From: Chalara sp. BL73
Taxonomy: Eukaryota; Ascomycota; Leotiomycetes; Helotiales
DNA: 64,000 nt
Reading direction: 5' to 3'
NCBI GenBank assembly: GCA_918026815.1
Contig: CAKJVC010000071.1
Span: 55,380-119,379, forward strand
In this document: positions 23,471-36,026 of the stretch, one piece after another
Layout of the letters: every line of letters begins with the position of its first letter
Position numbering within the stretch: the first letter of the stretch is position 1
Position numbers and translations under genes: made by a program
The notes under the pieces: generated by a model
Databases searched by the model: none
Told to the model about the DNA's origin: nothing
What the model saw: the letters and a program-made list of their open reading frames with translations, nothing else

Positions 23471-25420
23471 AGACAGCATCTTCTCTTTATCTTTCCCTGG
23501 GTTACGGTGTGGCCTGGGAGACGGGAACGCGCAGCTGCGATGTGTAACGGGATGTGGTTGAGGGATTTAGAACAATGTCAAGGACGGTAATGCTCTGCGT
23601 GCTCCCGAGACGGTGCATTCTTTCAATTACTCGCTCTCTCTCTTCCCTCGGGTTATGGTAGGAGCCTGGGAGGAGGAAACGTGCAGTTGCGGTTTCAGTT
23701 TTGTCATGGGAAGATGATGGAACTACACAGACACTCTCAGGGACAGACATGCTCTGCCTGCTCCCGAGAGGGTGCATCCTTTCACTTACTTGCTCTCTCT
23801 CTTCCCTCAGATGATGGTGGGAGCCTGAGGGAGGAATCGTGCAGCTGCAGTTTCAGTTTTGCCGTAGGAAGGTAATTGAACGATGCAGACACTCTCAAGG
23901 ACAGTCATGCTCCGTCTGCTCCCGAGATGGCGCATCCCTTCCCTCGCTTTCTCTCTTCCCTCGGGTGATGGTGGGAGCCTGGAGGAGGAAACGTGCAGTT
24001 GCGGTAGCAGTCTCGTCATGGGAAGGTAATTGAACCATACAGGCACTCTTAGGGACAGCCATATCCTGTCTGCTCCCGAGACAAGGCATCCTTTCACTCA
24101 CCTTCACTCGTCCCTCAGGTTATGGTGGGAGACTGGGAGGAGGAAACGTGCAGGTGCAGCTGTGTCATGGGATATGATCGAGCGATGTAGAACAATGTCA
24201 AGGACGGTCATGCTTAGTCTGCCCCCGAGACGGCGCATCCTTTCACTCACTTTCTCTCTTGCCTCAGATGATGGTATGAGCCTGGAAGAAGGAAACGTGC
24301 ATTGGGAAATAATTGAACCATACAGATACTATCAAGGAGAGTCATATCCTGTCTGCTCCCGAGACAGCGCACCATTCACTCACTCGCTCTCCCTCCCTCC
24401 CTCTCTCCCCGAGTTGTAGGTAAGGACTGAAGAAGGAAACGTGCAGTTGCGAAAATAATTGAACCATACAGATGTTATCAAGGAGAGTCATATCCTGTCT
24501 GCACCCGAGACAGCGCACCCTTCACTCGCACTCTCTCTCCCTCTCTCCCCAAATTATAGGTAAGGACTGAAGAAGGAAACGTGCAGTTGCGAAAATAATT
24601 GAACCATAAAGACACTGCCAAGGAAAGTCATGTCCTGTCTGCTCCCGAGACGGCGCACCCTTCACTCACTCACTCTCACTCTCCCCCCCCTATTATAGGT
24701 CGGCTTGGGAAAAGGAAACGGGCAGTTGCAGTCGCAGTTGCAGTTTTGCCGTGGGAAATGATCGAGCGATACAGGCACTGTCAAGGTCAGTCATATCCTG
24801 TCTGCTCCCGAGGCAGCTCACCATTCACCATCCCCCCCTCTCAGAATTTGGGTGCGGCCGCCTTGATAATTAAATCTGCCATTGCAGTAAAAGCGTCAGT
24901 CGCAATTACGCTTTGGCCGAGGGTAAATAATTGAGCGGCGTAGATGCTATCAAGGACCATGTCCTGTCTGCTCTTGAGACGGCACTCTTCATCATCTATC
25001 CCCTGGCGATAGTGGATTGTGATAGTGAAAGACGGAAGCCCGCAGTTGCTGTGGGAAAGTAATTGGGCGCTACAGGCGTCGTCAAAGGCAGTCATCTGCT
25101 GCCAGCTCCTGAGACAGCGCATCCTTCACTCACTCACTCTCTCTCTCTCTCCGCAGATGATGGGCAGAGCCTGGAAGACGGATACGTGCAGTTGTAGCTT
25201 CGCCGGTGGGAAAATGATGGGACGATATCGAGACAAAGATTCTCACTCAAGGGCGAGGGAGGGCCTGGAGGACGGATACTTGCAGTTGTAGTTTCGCGAT
25301 GGGAATGATGAGCTGGGCGACAACGAGGCAACCAATGCTCTTCCAGGGCGATGAGGTGATGGGAGGGGGCTTCGAAGATGGAAACGTGCAGCAGCTGCTT
25401 CGTTGTTTCGTCCACGGGGA
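23470..25420. repeat. Minisatellite array, about 140-158 bp units
   Basis: The marker GGAAACGTGCAGTTGC recurs with variation at about 23681, 23839, 23993, 24149, 24298, 24441, 24581, 24720, 25184 and 25386. Degenerate units lie between 24720 and 25184. Spacing falls from about 157 to about 140 bp along the array. Each unit also has CTGTCTGCTCCCGAGACGGC and a pyrimidine tract such as CTCTCTCTTCCCTCAG followed by ATGATGG. There is no conserved reading frame. The polypyrimidine-CAG-ATG design resembles repeated 3' splice sites, which may be coincidence. Confidence 0.8.
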
Positions 25421-27355
25421 GGGGAAGAAAAATTGGCTGCGCGAGATCGAGACAAATGAGAGCGATGAGTTGGCAAACGGAAGGAAAGGTGAAGTTGCAC
25501 GAGAGAAAAATGGCTGAGTGGCATTGATGAGAACATTTTCTTCAATAGCGAAAGGCTTGAGAAAAGGAAAGATGCATTTGCAGTTTCGCTGTGGGAAGAG
25601 ATGGCTGAGCGGTATCGATGCAGAAGAATTGTTTCAATGGCCAGAGAGGTTATGGTGTGTAGTACGAGTTGTTCTGATCTTCAGCTGAGGCTGTCGCTTA
25701 CAGGCTCCGTTTGCGATGGGATGAAATTTTCATAGGCCCCGACCAAAAAATGATCTGTCAGGTGCAGTATGTGGCATGAAGACTACCGCTCCCAGCATCA
25801 TTTGCCGATCTGTCGCGACGATCTAGATGCAACCGTCTCGGCTATAATTATCTCAGGAGTGAAGATGTTGTGGCTTGGGTCATGAATGTGTCGCGATGAC
25901 GCTGTTCCAATCCGTGGAGGGGTTGCACATCCATTCCATTGGGAATTGTTGTCACGGTACAACCAAAGTTCCGCTCTTCTGTCCTACCCCATTATGCAGA
26001 ACAGAGAATCATCAACTTTTGCTTTTCCGACATTTCATATCCCGTCCGAATGCAATGCAGTTTGCTCAATTGAATGCATCATCCCGCATGCCAAGTCCAA
26101 AGATGACCTGGGAGCTCTCCGTCTCGCTAAACTCCGTTTTGTGCAGAACCTCAGAGACTTGGCTGCATTAGATGCCGTGATTCTCGATCCCCAACATCCG
26201 GGACTGAGCAATGAGTGGACACCACCCAGCTCAAAGAAATGGGCTGGCTGTCTGTCGTGTTTTAAAAAAAGGGTTGGGGTTTAGTGGGCTGCTGCTGTTC
26301 AGTGGCTGTGGTCATTCGTGAATGCTTCTGCGACCGACCGTTGCTGCACTTTTGGTGGGAAATTTTGCCAGCGTATGTACATTGTCGTTGGGTTATGCTC
26401 TGATGAATGTAGGAGGTCGAGAGGAGGGATGAACAAGCATCTCTGTGATTTCATGGAGGTGATATTGAGGCACAGAAACTGCTTCATGGGCTTATCAGAG
26501 TGTCTATCGTAATTCAAATGACATAATGTAGACCGTCATTATTTGAAATTACACAGCCGCCTGGAATGGTACTATCATTGAAACTTTCTCATAATTCAAA
26601 GAATCAAAAGTATCACCGCCTTCCCAGACCTTTGACTTGTTTGAAAGGCTTTCTGGTTTAAATTATCTTCGATGGGACTATACAGATCTCGCGTGCTCCT
26701 ATCCACCAGTGCTTATATGACGTGTAGTATACAAAATGTTGCTTGCCGAAGTTGGGGGAGCAGTACTTTGACTATCTCATGGCAACATCAGGTTTGTGAC
26801 TGGGAAATCTTTATGACACTCAGCACATTAATGGGTTTGAGCACTAAGCACGGCCTATAGACACAGCGAATACCAATATCCTCCAGCATATTGAGGTAAA
26901 GCTACCTCTGTCACTGTTGCCTGCTTTTCATGGTCTCTCTAAGTTTTGACGGCCGATGCAGTAGATCAGGAAATCTATCAGTAAAAGTTATCATTTTGTT
27001 TTGAGGAGATGTTCGTTTAGCTGCTTATAGGTATAATAGTATTCATCGAGGCATTTCTTGATATAAAAAAGGATAAGCTGTAATCTGTGGTGGGTAGCAC
27101 TCGGTAGTTTTAATCTGGCCCACGGTTGCTTGCATTAATGAATCTTGGTCTGCTGCCACAGAAAAAGCTGAACACCACAATAATATCACTTTTATAAAAA
27201 ACGGGGTGGTAAAAATTGATGAGTTGGCCTCACCTTTCTCGAGCAAACAAAGACATTCACTTGGCTCGCATACAACCTCGCACACAAAAACAAACACGCC
27301 CACCCATCCTCTTTACCCCACCAACTCTCCCCCAACCCTTCCCTACAACACAACT
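25421..27355. other. Intergenic region upstream of the HMG gene
   Basis: A plus-strand open frame of 132 codons at 25886-26284 has reasonably balanced composition but no recognisable domain or introns; I give it little weight. 26300-27200 has stops in all frames. 27240-27355 becomes pyrimidine-rich (CCCAACCCTTCCCTAC), as is common in fungal 5' leaders. Confidence 0.35.
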
Positions 27356-27513
27356 CTTCATATAAGTTCTCAATCCTTCCCTTCAATCCTCGATAGTCTC
27401 TCAAGATCAACTTCATACTATCGTAGTCTCAACTCTTCATATAAGTTCTCAATCCTACCCTTCAATCCTCGGTAGTCTCTCAAGATCAACTTCATACTAT
27501 CGTGGTCTCAACG
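27356..27513. repeat. 79-bp tandem duplication in the HMG-gene leader
   Basis: Two head-to-tail units, 27356-27434 and 27435-27513, each starting CTTCATATAAGTTCTCAATC and ending at GTCTCAAC. They differ at only a few bases. They end 44 bp before the ATG of the HMG gene, so they probably lie in its promoter or 5' UTR. Confidence 0.85.
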
Positions 27514-27557
27514 CATCCTAAAATTTCATTCAACTACACTGGTGCATATTTGTCACG

Positions 27558-28532
27558 ATGCCTTCGACTGCCAGACGTGTTCCACAGAGCGATTTGGAGT
27601 CCACCTACAGAACCACTGGCACTACAAACTGGGCCGCCGAAGTCCTTGGATACATCGGGGCTTCTCTCGCCTCTGGGCTATTGGTTGTGAATATCCCAAC
27701 TCCCGTCGTTGAGGCACTCTCTAATGAGGAGATCGAATCTGTCAAGGCGATTTACATGTAAGTTTCCTCCCCAGTGACACTTTAGTTTGTGCATTAATCT
27801 TTCGCAAAGGAGCCTTACTCACTGCCCTGAAGCTGCCATCATGGTCGATTTCTATTTTCCCAAACAAGTTCAATTGGGTCCCCTTTCTTGTTTCGTCAAC
27901 CAACTCCCTTGGATTCGAGCTGAGCACAACATGCAGTCTTCTGTTGTTGCTCAGGAGGGTGAGCCAGTTGAACCTGCCACCACTATGTCTGTGCCAGACA
28001 CTGCCTTCGATCCAGCCATCGCTGCTGCCCATGCTGATGGCATTGCCGAGACAATGGTCTCCAAAGACTTTCTTGATACTCAAGGCACAGTCCGTAACCC
28101 AGTGTCGGTCACTATCATTAAGGAGGGTATTAATAAGGAAGTTAGAGTCAGACGACCTCTCAATGCCTTCATTCTCTTCCGCCTAGATATGCACCCAATG
28201 GTGGTTGCTCAGGAGCCACTTGGCACAACCAATAACCAGATCTGTAAGTTCCTAACACCAGCTCTTTCGTATGCATGAACTAACAAAAACTAGCCAGAAT
28301 TATTGGCGCTATGTGGGCACGCGCACCAGCTTTTCTCCGTAACTATTATGGTGCAGAGGCTGAGGCTCGTAAGATTCAACATGCTTTGTCGAACCCTGGA
28401 TATCGCTATCATCCTCGCAAGTCCTCGGAGGTCAAGCGTCGTATGACCAAGAGAAAGGCGGAGGAAGCTAGCTTCGAAGCCTCCTCCACTGCTGTTGATG
28501 AAAGTGAGGGTACTACTGATTCTGGTCTTTGA
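27558..28532 (+). CDS. MATA_HMG-box protein (MAT1-2-1 / MAT1-1-3-like)
   Basis: Three exons, 27558-27757, 27810-28243 and 28294-28532, encode 290 residues without stops. The introns are GTAAGT...CAAAG and GTAAGT...ACTAG. The HMG box lies at about residues 178-260: RRPLNAFILFRLDMHPMVV, TTNNQI, then SRIIGAMWARAP, HALSNPGYRYHPRK. The second intron splits the Ser codon after NNQI (T/CC), the position conserved in MAT1-2-1 HMG boxes. Such proteins are sequence-specific nuclear factors controlling mating identity. No APN2, SLA2 or alpha-box gene lies in the window, so whether this is the mating-type locus or a dispersed paralog is open. It is one of the few intact genes here. Confidence 0.85.
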
Positions 28533-30378
28533 GCAGCAGCATCCAACACCCCCAACACCACATGCATCCCAACTTCCCACGGCACCCACATCGCATCATC
28601 ATCATCAACCATCTCAACTTCGGTCTTTCTTTCGGCGTTCAATTCAAGTTCTCGGATATGCCCCTTCAGCAAAGCAGTTCATTCAAAAAACCCCAAAAAA
28701 AACATCGGATCGCATCGCATCGGGAACCAAATTTTCTTTCTCTTCTCTTTCTTTCTCTTGTCTTTCTTTCTTTCCTTCTTTCTTTCCTTTCTTTCATCAA
28801 AATGGCGGGGTTACGGGATGGGATGGGAACATAATCAAGACATCATCATCATTATTAATTCTTTTCAGCGCATCACTCTCTCGGGGTTCGCTTTTCGTCG
28901 TGGTGGAAGTTGCGGGGGGTATTATCAGGTCTGTCAGTCTGTCATGATGGTGGGATATCACGATGGAAAAACACAATTATCTTGCTTTTGCTTTGCTTTG
29001 GGATGCCAGGTGTGTTTCGCATCCTCTTTCACGGCCGACAAATTCAACGACTTTCACGAGGCTCATGAGGTTTGGGGATTGGGATGGAGGGGGAGGAAAA
29101 AAAAAGATGATGGGATGGGATGGGATGGGATGGATGGATGGATGGATGGAGCCACGAGCGGTATATCTTTAGCTTTATCGCTATTAGCTAGATAAAACAA
29201 AATGTACATGCTTGACCACTGAAATAACATGGTTCTGTGATGCCGCGATGCCATGATGATGGTCATGGTCGTCGTCCTCATCTTCATTACCCCACCATCA
29301 CGATCCTCGATTGGTTGCCCCTCGCAACTCCCACACGTGATGTGCCCCTCCAATTCGGCGATCAAAAATCCAACCCCCCGATATTCGGCCAATGACTGGC
29401 GGTTCCGCCCCGCGCTGCCTGGCCTGCCTCTCCATCCCAGCTTGCAGCCTCAAATTGCAGCCTCATATCCCAGTCTTGCACTCTTCCGCTCTTCTCAGCC
29501 TCACATCCCAGGCCAGAAGGGCAGATGATCAGGCAGGTGACCAGCAGGTTCAGGTTCCCCAGGTATAATTTTGCCTATGCATTCAACTCGACCACACGCC
29601 AGCGGTAGCAGGAATTGAACGGCCATTTAGACCATGTCATCGCGCGCAATCGTAACCATCAAGATGAACCCGTTGTGCGCGTGAAATAATCTGGCTTTTC
29701 GATCGTGGGTTGTTCTCCGCCTTGTAAGCGAACGCGATGCACGCGGGGTCGAAGACCACCAGGTAAACCAGCCATGATACAAAACGCCGAAGCCAACGAG
29801 CTGTTCTGGTTTGATTTGCTTGATTTTCGGTGCTGCGATTGCGTGTAATGACATGATCAAAGCAGGCCGTTTAATTCCTGCGACCGGTGGTGCCAGGTGT
29901 GGTTTTGCCACGGAAGAAATATGCACGGGCGCAATATTTACAGGCTATGTTACAGGGCTTCAGCCCTATAAACAGCGCTGCGTCGCGCAACATTTACTTT
30001 TTGTTACGGGGCTTCACTTGATCAGCAGCGCTGGACTCAAGCTTGTAATATTCAAAGAAAAGTTAAAAATTCAATTAATATTTTGTTACCGACTAGTTGT
30101 AGACCAGTTAACAGTACATTTGCCTTTCCAGGCATGTTTTTTAGGTCATCTACTGCTCTCACATCCCGAGTCAGGAGCTGCAACAAATCCAATCTTCCCG
30201 CTTGCAGGCTGGCAAGGACATCGCGATTCGCAAGGCATGATTTGGGCACAGACGAGCGCTTAACCATTGTTATACGCATAACTATCGCCGGCGCATCACC
30301 GACCGTTAATAGTTTAGGGATTTAAGGATTTGAAGTGTTAAGAATTAAAAATTAGGGCTCGGGTAACGCTGAAATAGA
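28533..30378. other. Downstream and intergenic region with simple repeats
   Basis: Holds a pyrimidine microsatellite (TTTC/TTCC units, about 28733-28799) and a GGGAT then GGAT tract (29109-29150). A loose ~58-bp direct repeat lies at 29948-30030 (TGTTACAGGGCTTC and TGTTACGGGGCTTC). The former two probably lie in the HMG-gene 3' UTR or just beyond. No credible gene in 29200-30378. Confidence 0.5.
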
Positions 30379-30565
30379 ATAAGTGTTGGAACGCATGTAA
30401 CTAGTCACGTGAAGAGTTGTGGGTCCTTTTCGGGACCTACAACCTCAACGAGCATTACGCATGAACACATCAAAAACACAAGGAATAAGGAATACAAGGA
30501 CGCTATTTAATCCCTCCGCTCTAACCACCCCTATTCACCCCTATATTATACTACGGCCCCCCGAC

Positions 30566-32188
30566 ATGGCGGGAGGCCCTGGAGCCCCCGGCGTGGAGCC
30601 AGTCGGCCCCAAAAAGGGGCCTCTTTCCTTCCAACACGCCCTCACTTCTGCCACAAAGGAGGCAGAACACCGCACGGCTGAAGCCCAAAGCCTTTTCCAG
30701 GGCATCACTCAATCTCTCGATCAAGAACTAAAGGCCGTCAAGCAAAAGAAACTCCCGGCACCTCTTGAAAAAGCTTTCTCACGGTTTTGTAAAGACATCT
30801 TTCATGTGGCGCAAGCTCATTTCCGCAGCCACATATGCGGCTCAAAGCCTCCCTCCACGCTATACTCTCTGAACAACGCAGAAATCGTGACAAAAATATC
30901 TTCCACTAGCACAAAACCAACATACGCAACTATAGCCAAAAACGCGGCGACCTCAAAAACCCCCTAAAAACTCACAAAACCCGCCCTGAAACACGAGCTC
31001 TCTGACAGCCGACTTTTCGTTCGTCTACAGAACTTTCACCCTTACCGACAACTCTCTAGCCACGCAATACATGATATCTTAAAGAAAGCTGGCTTCCAAA
31101 ACGAAATACGAGAAGTACAATCAGTGAACTCTGGCTTTGCTCTTTCTTCAACTTCCCCTTCCTCACGTGCTTTGCTAGCCACTAAAATCCACGAAATCCA
31201 AGCTATTTTCCTTTCCGCCGGTGATTGCCTCGTTGAAAAAGCTCAAAACCTTCAAAGCTACAAGCTTACTTCCGTCCCTAAAGCATACTCTGGCTTGAAT
31301 AGCACAACTATTACGAACATACCTGTAACAGCCGAAGCTTTGTCACAAGCACTTACAAGCTCTCTCGGCCTTTCTCCAGCGTATGTTGGCCAAACTAAAG
31401 AAAGCCAAACAGCCGACTACGCTTACTCCACTTTCTGGATAGTTAGAGTAAACTCGGCCGTCGCTATCCCTAAATCCTTAATCCTTTTTGGATGCAGAGC
31501 ACTAGCCAGACCTTTCCCAAAGAAAGTAAACGTCGTTCAGTGTAGTAAGTGCTTCCTATGGCACAATCAACGTATTTGCGCTCGTCCCCTTCGATGCCGC
31601 CTATGCGGATCTATAGAGCACACAGAGGACTCTTATACAGCCTGCCTTCCACATACGCATTTCTGCTCTTTTCGGTGCATACACTGCCACGGCCCTTACG
31701 CAGCCGACGCGTTAGGGTGCCCTTTTCGACCTAAGCCAGGCTCCTCCCCTTTCCCGAAAGCTGAAATAGCTCGGATCCGGCAAGCCGGCTCAGCAGCCAG
31801 GCTACAAATAAAAGCCGCAAACTGCAAGCCTAACCAGCCTACCGTTATCCCGTGCAGCCAGCCCTCTAGCTATTTAGAAGCTACTTTACCTCAAGAAAAC
31901 GACCCTTTCGCTCTTAGCTCGGCTACTTTAGCACCTACCTCAACAGCAGCTTCTAGTGCTTTACAGGCACTACGGGATTTCCAGGCCACGAGCTCTTTTG
32001 TCCCTAGCCAAGCTCCTGCCGCCACCCGATCCCGCCGCAACCACAGCGCTCTACATACTACTACAGCTTTATACTCCACAAGGAAAAGAAGCTCCGGAAC
32101 CACTGCTATGGATCTCGACGCTACAGAGCCTGAGCGTACAGCGAGCCCAAGCAGCCAACTAGCTATAGAAACCTTTAATGCCAGGTAA
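30566..32188 (+). pseudogene. LINE ORF1 (gag-like, CCHC knuckles), copy 2
   Basis: A single frame from AGGPGAPGVEPVGPKK to NAR at 32188, with one in-frame stop (TAA, 30965-30967). The C-terminal half has Cys/His knuckles: CSKCFLWHNQRIC, CRLCGSIEHTEDSYTAC, CIHCHGPYAADALGC. This is the usual nucleic-acid-binding arrangement of Tad/Jockey-like ORF1. A TAA in place of a CAA codon would be a RIP-type change. About 540 codons in total. Confidence 0.85.
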
Positions 32189-32215
32189 ACGCCGCTCTCG
32201 CTCTCCTTTGACAAT

Positions 32216-35200
32216 AATGTAAATCAACGTAAACAAAAGCTCTCCGATTCACGAAATTGCATTAAACTTAGCTCACTTAAGCCAAATCGATATTATTCTA
32301 ATACAAGAACCATACATCTACAAAAAAGACTTAGCCCGACAAATTACAAAACGTCACCCTCTTTACGAGGCTTTTACCTCGACAGACAACTAGTCCGAAA
32401 CTACTATCTCTAGAGTTTTTACATACTTGCGGAAAAAAGTAGAGCTAAAAGCTACACAACTCCGGCCTTTACAACCTGACGACCCCGGAACTCCCGACCT
32501 GCTGTTTCTTTCCCTTTTAACACTTTACAACCAATCTTTCCTTATTACAAATACTTACAACGCACCTTTTAATTCTATTAGGCCAGGACAAGCGGTCTGT
32601 TCTTTGACCTCGCTTCCACATACTTTCTTCCTTCGTTTAACTTTTATTGCTAGAGACTTCAACTTCCACTACTACCGCTGGCAGCTATCGCTTGACAGCA
32701 ACTCAAGCACTACCGCGTTAAATTTTGTTAACTGGATAAACACACTCGACTTTACACTATCTTCCTGCACCGACGAAGCTACACACAACCGTGGAAACGT
32801 GCTAGACTTAGCTTTTGCTACTTCTGCAGTAAACTCCCTCGGAATAACTACAAAGCTTTCAGAAGACTTCGAAACTAGCTTAGACTACCGAACACTTTTC
32901 TCGATAGTATACTGGGACCTTCGCCACCGAGAGCCAGCCGCTCCACTCCGTTTAGCTACATTGAACGAAGAAACCTTTCTGAAATCTTTAACAGAATACA
33001 TCAAGCCTGTTCGACAGCTAGGCACTCCACAAAACCCTGCTGAACTCGATATATACACTACGGAACTTACAAGCCAAATTCACAAAGCGTACACACATTC
33101 AACTAAACGCGCATACGTATGCTTTATCGGAAACCTATAGTGGTCTGAAGAATGCTTTACAGCCGCTAAAGAGTACCGACAAGCTCGTAGAATTACAGAT
33201 AACGGTACAGAAGCAAAAAGAAAGCTACGTAACACAGTCCGACGAGCTAAAGACTATTACTACCGCAAAATGATCAATACTGCAACAAGCAAAAACGTGT
33301 TTAAAATGACGAAATGGCACAAATCCACAGGCTTGTTCAGAACACCCTCGCTGCAAGACTTTACGCGGCCAAACGCTCTGCCGGCTGTGCTGCCTCATGA
33401 AAAAAGAGACGTTCTAGCTCGCAACTTGCTACAAAACGCTGCTGAAGCCGGGGATATCTTTTTTACTGCTCCGGCAATTCTTTGTACTTCTCTTTCTTTT
33501 CCCGACCTTACAGACCATGAAATTGAAGCCTTAATCCTAAAAGCCGGCAATACAGCCCCTGGCAAAAATGAGATTTCTACGCCAATTCTCCGGCTAGCCT
33601 GGCCTATAATCTGCCCGCTAGTCAACACACTGTATCGTCAATGCTTTCAGCTCGGATACCATCTCCAATGCTTCCGCACAGCAATTTTAGCAATCCTTAG
33701 CAAGCCAAAAAAACCGGACCGCTTTTCTCCTCGCGCGTATAGGCCAATTGCACTACTTTCCGTACTAGGGAAAGGCCTTGAACGGCTAATTGCACGCAGA
33801 ATGTTATGGATTGCAGTAACGTCAAAAGTGTTAACTAAACAACAATTTAGTGCTCTTCCTTTGCGCTCAGCTACAGATTTAACTTCATGCTTAACACACG
33901 ACGTCGAAACAGCGCTTCTACAAAGCAAAGTTGCTTCAGTTTTTACACTAGACATTAAAGGTGCTTTCGACGCAACTTTCCTAGGCCGACTAGTTCGTAA
34001 ACTCCGAAAGCAAGGCTAGCCCGACCTACTAGTCCGGTGGATCAGTTCTTTCGCTACAGGTCGCCGAGTGCACATTCGGCTAGATGGAGAAATCGGCCCT
34101 GAAATGCAAATCGACTGCGAGCTCCTTCAAAGCTCTCCAATCTCCTCAATTTTGTTTATGCTATACATCGCTCTTCTTTTTTCTTTTGATAACTCCCGCA
34201 AGAACTTTGGATACGCGGATGATGCTGCAAAACTCGAGATCTTACACTTACTAACCGTAAACGCTAAAAAGCTCTCGGCTCGACTGGAGCAAGCTCTTAA
34301 ATGGGGAAAAGAAGAAGGAATTATTTTCGACCCAGACAAATCAGAGCTTATTCACTTTTCTCGAAAGCTCGCCGACTAAACAATCTCTCTTTCGGTAGTT
34401 ATAAGCACAATGACTGTTACAGAATGCACCCTAAACTCTCAAATCCGATGGCTAGGTGTCATTTTTGACCGCAAACTCCTTTTTAAAGCTCACGCTTACA
34501 ACCAAGCTTCAAAAGCTCTGAAAGTCAGCCAAGCTTTTGCTCGGCTTATCAACACGGTCCAAGGAGTCCTACCAGCACTGCTTCGACGTGCTGTAACCAC
34601 TTGTGTGCTCTCTGTAGCATTCTACGGAGCTCAAACTTGGTGGCCAGGAACTACACGAGACTACACTTCTGGCACCATTAGCAACAAGCAACAAGAAACC
34701 CTTAAAATCTTTCAAAAAACACTAATTTCAAGCGCTAGAACAATTCTACCAGTTTACCGAACTACCCCCCTTCCGATTCTACACAGAGAATCCGGAATCC
34801 CTCTCCCAGAACATTTGCTAGACGCTTTAGCGCTTGCAGACGCAGCTCGCACTCGCCGCTTAGACCCTCGACACCCCTTAAGATCACGCGCGAAAGCCTG
34901 CCTGAGAGACTCTCGGCAAATCACTAAGCTTTCCTCGCGGCACGCCCGGCGATGGCTATCCCTCCCTTCATCGGAGCAGCTTAATCCGATAAAGCTACCC
35001 CTTTGGCACGACCCGGAAAACAGAGCTGCTGCCAGGCTCCGAATCGGAGCTTGTACTCTAGAAAAACCGCTACTTACCCGGAAAGAAGCCGCAGCTTTAT
35101 TCCGAAATTTTCTAAAATCGATTCCATACAACGATATTGTAATCTATTCAGACGGCTCAAAGCTCGAATCAAGTAACGCAGGCGAAGAATATATTGCTAT

Positions 35201-36026
35201 TCAAGACAGCCGCAAAATCGCCGAAGCTTCAGTCGCTTACGGTAATAGTATCGAAGTGTTTGATGCTGAAGTTCGAGCCGCAGTTGCTGGGCTAGAAGAC
35301 GTTATGTCCCGAACAACCTTTAACTGCGCTTGCAACATTTGGATCTGCCTTGACAACCAAGAAGTCGCTCTTCGGCTATTTACTTCTTTTCTCGGCTCTT
35401 CAGCCGAACTCTTCCAGAAAGCCCTCGATTTACAATCAGAATGGCTATCGCGTCCTGATAAAGAAGCAATTCAGGTACGGTGGGTACCAGGGCACTGCCA
35501 AGTGCCAGGCAACGAGCGTGCCGACGCTTTTGCTCGACACAGAGCACTACTCACTCCTTTTGTTTCTTTCTCACACTCTTGGGCTTCTTTAAAGCGCCGT
35601 GTAGCTACTCAGCTCCCTCAAAAACACTTTGAATGGTGGTTGGCTAATGCACCTGTTTCGTACCAAACAATCCCTATCTCAACAGCTGCTCTACCTCCAA
35701 AAGAGCTCTCGCTACCTCGAAAAGCATTAGGGCACTTAATAGCTGCACGCAGCGGCTATGGAGACTTTTCAGCTTACTATGAACGATTTAACCACTCTGA
35801 CTTCGAGCCTAACTGCCTTTGTAGCCGCTCAAAAGCCTCCATTCACTTCTTTTTCTGCCGAATAGCACGCCGTAAATCGACAAACCCGCTATTCTCACGC
35901 TACTTTTTTCAGGATCTTTCCGAGCTTCTCGGCACCCCCGAAGGAGCTTTCAAGCTAACTCAGTGGTGGAAAGAATCCTCTTTTTTCGAGAAACTTTCTT
36001 CGCTACGTTTACCTAGCCTAAATTAG
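32216..36026 (+). pseudogene. LINE ORF2: endonuclease, reverse transcriptase, RNase H, copy 2
   Basis: One frame of about 1,270 codons with only four stops, near 32391, 33138, 34017 and 34377. The APE-type endonuclease begins with AHLSQIDIILIQEPYI (about 32270). RT has APGKNEISTPILRL, DIKGAFDA (catalytic Asp) and GYADDAAKL (the YxDD box, about 34210). RNase H has YSDGSK, FDAEVRA, CLDNQEVA and GHCQVPGNERADAFA, so the full acidic set is present. Three stops are TAG or TAA where Trp or Gln fits (KQG-stop-PDLLV). Without those stops the domains look complete. Confidence 0.9.

Noticed and set aside
23470..25420. Possible CRISPR-like array
   Set aside because: Units are 140-158 bp, variable throughout, and the context is eukaryotic. 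It is a minisatellite.
25886..26284. 132-codon frame as a gene
   Set aside because: No recognisable motif, introns or neighbouring exons. Kept only as a remark in the intergenic entry.
28495..29195. Plus-strand frames after the HMG gene, rich in Phe/Ser and Trp/Met/Gly
   Set aside because: They translate pyrimidine and GGGAT/GGAT microsatellites in the 3' flank.
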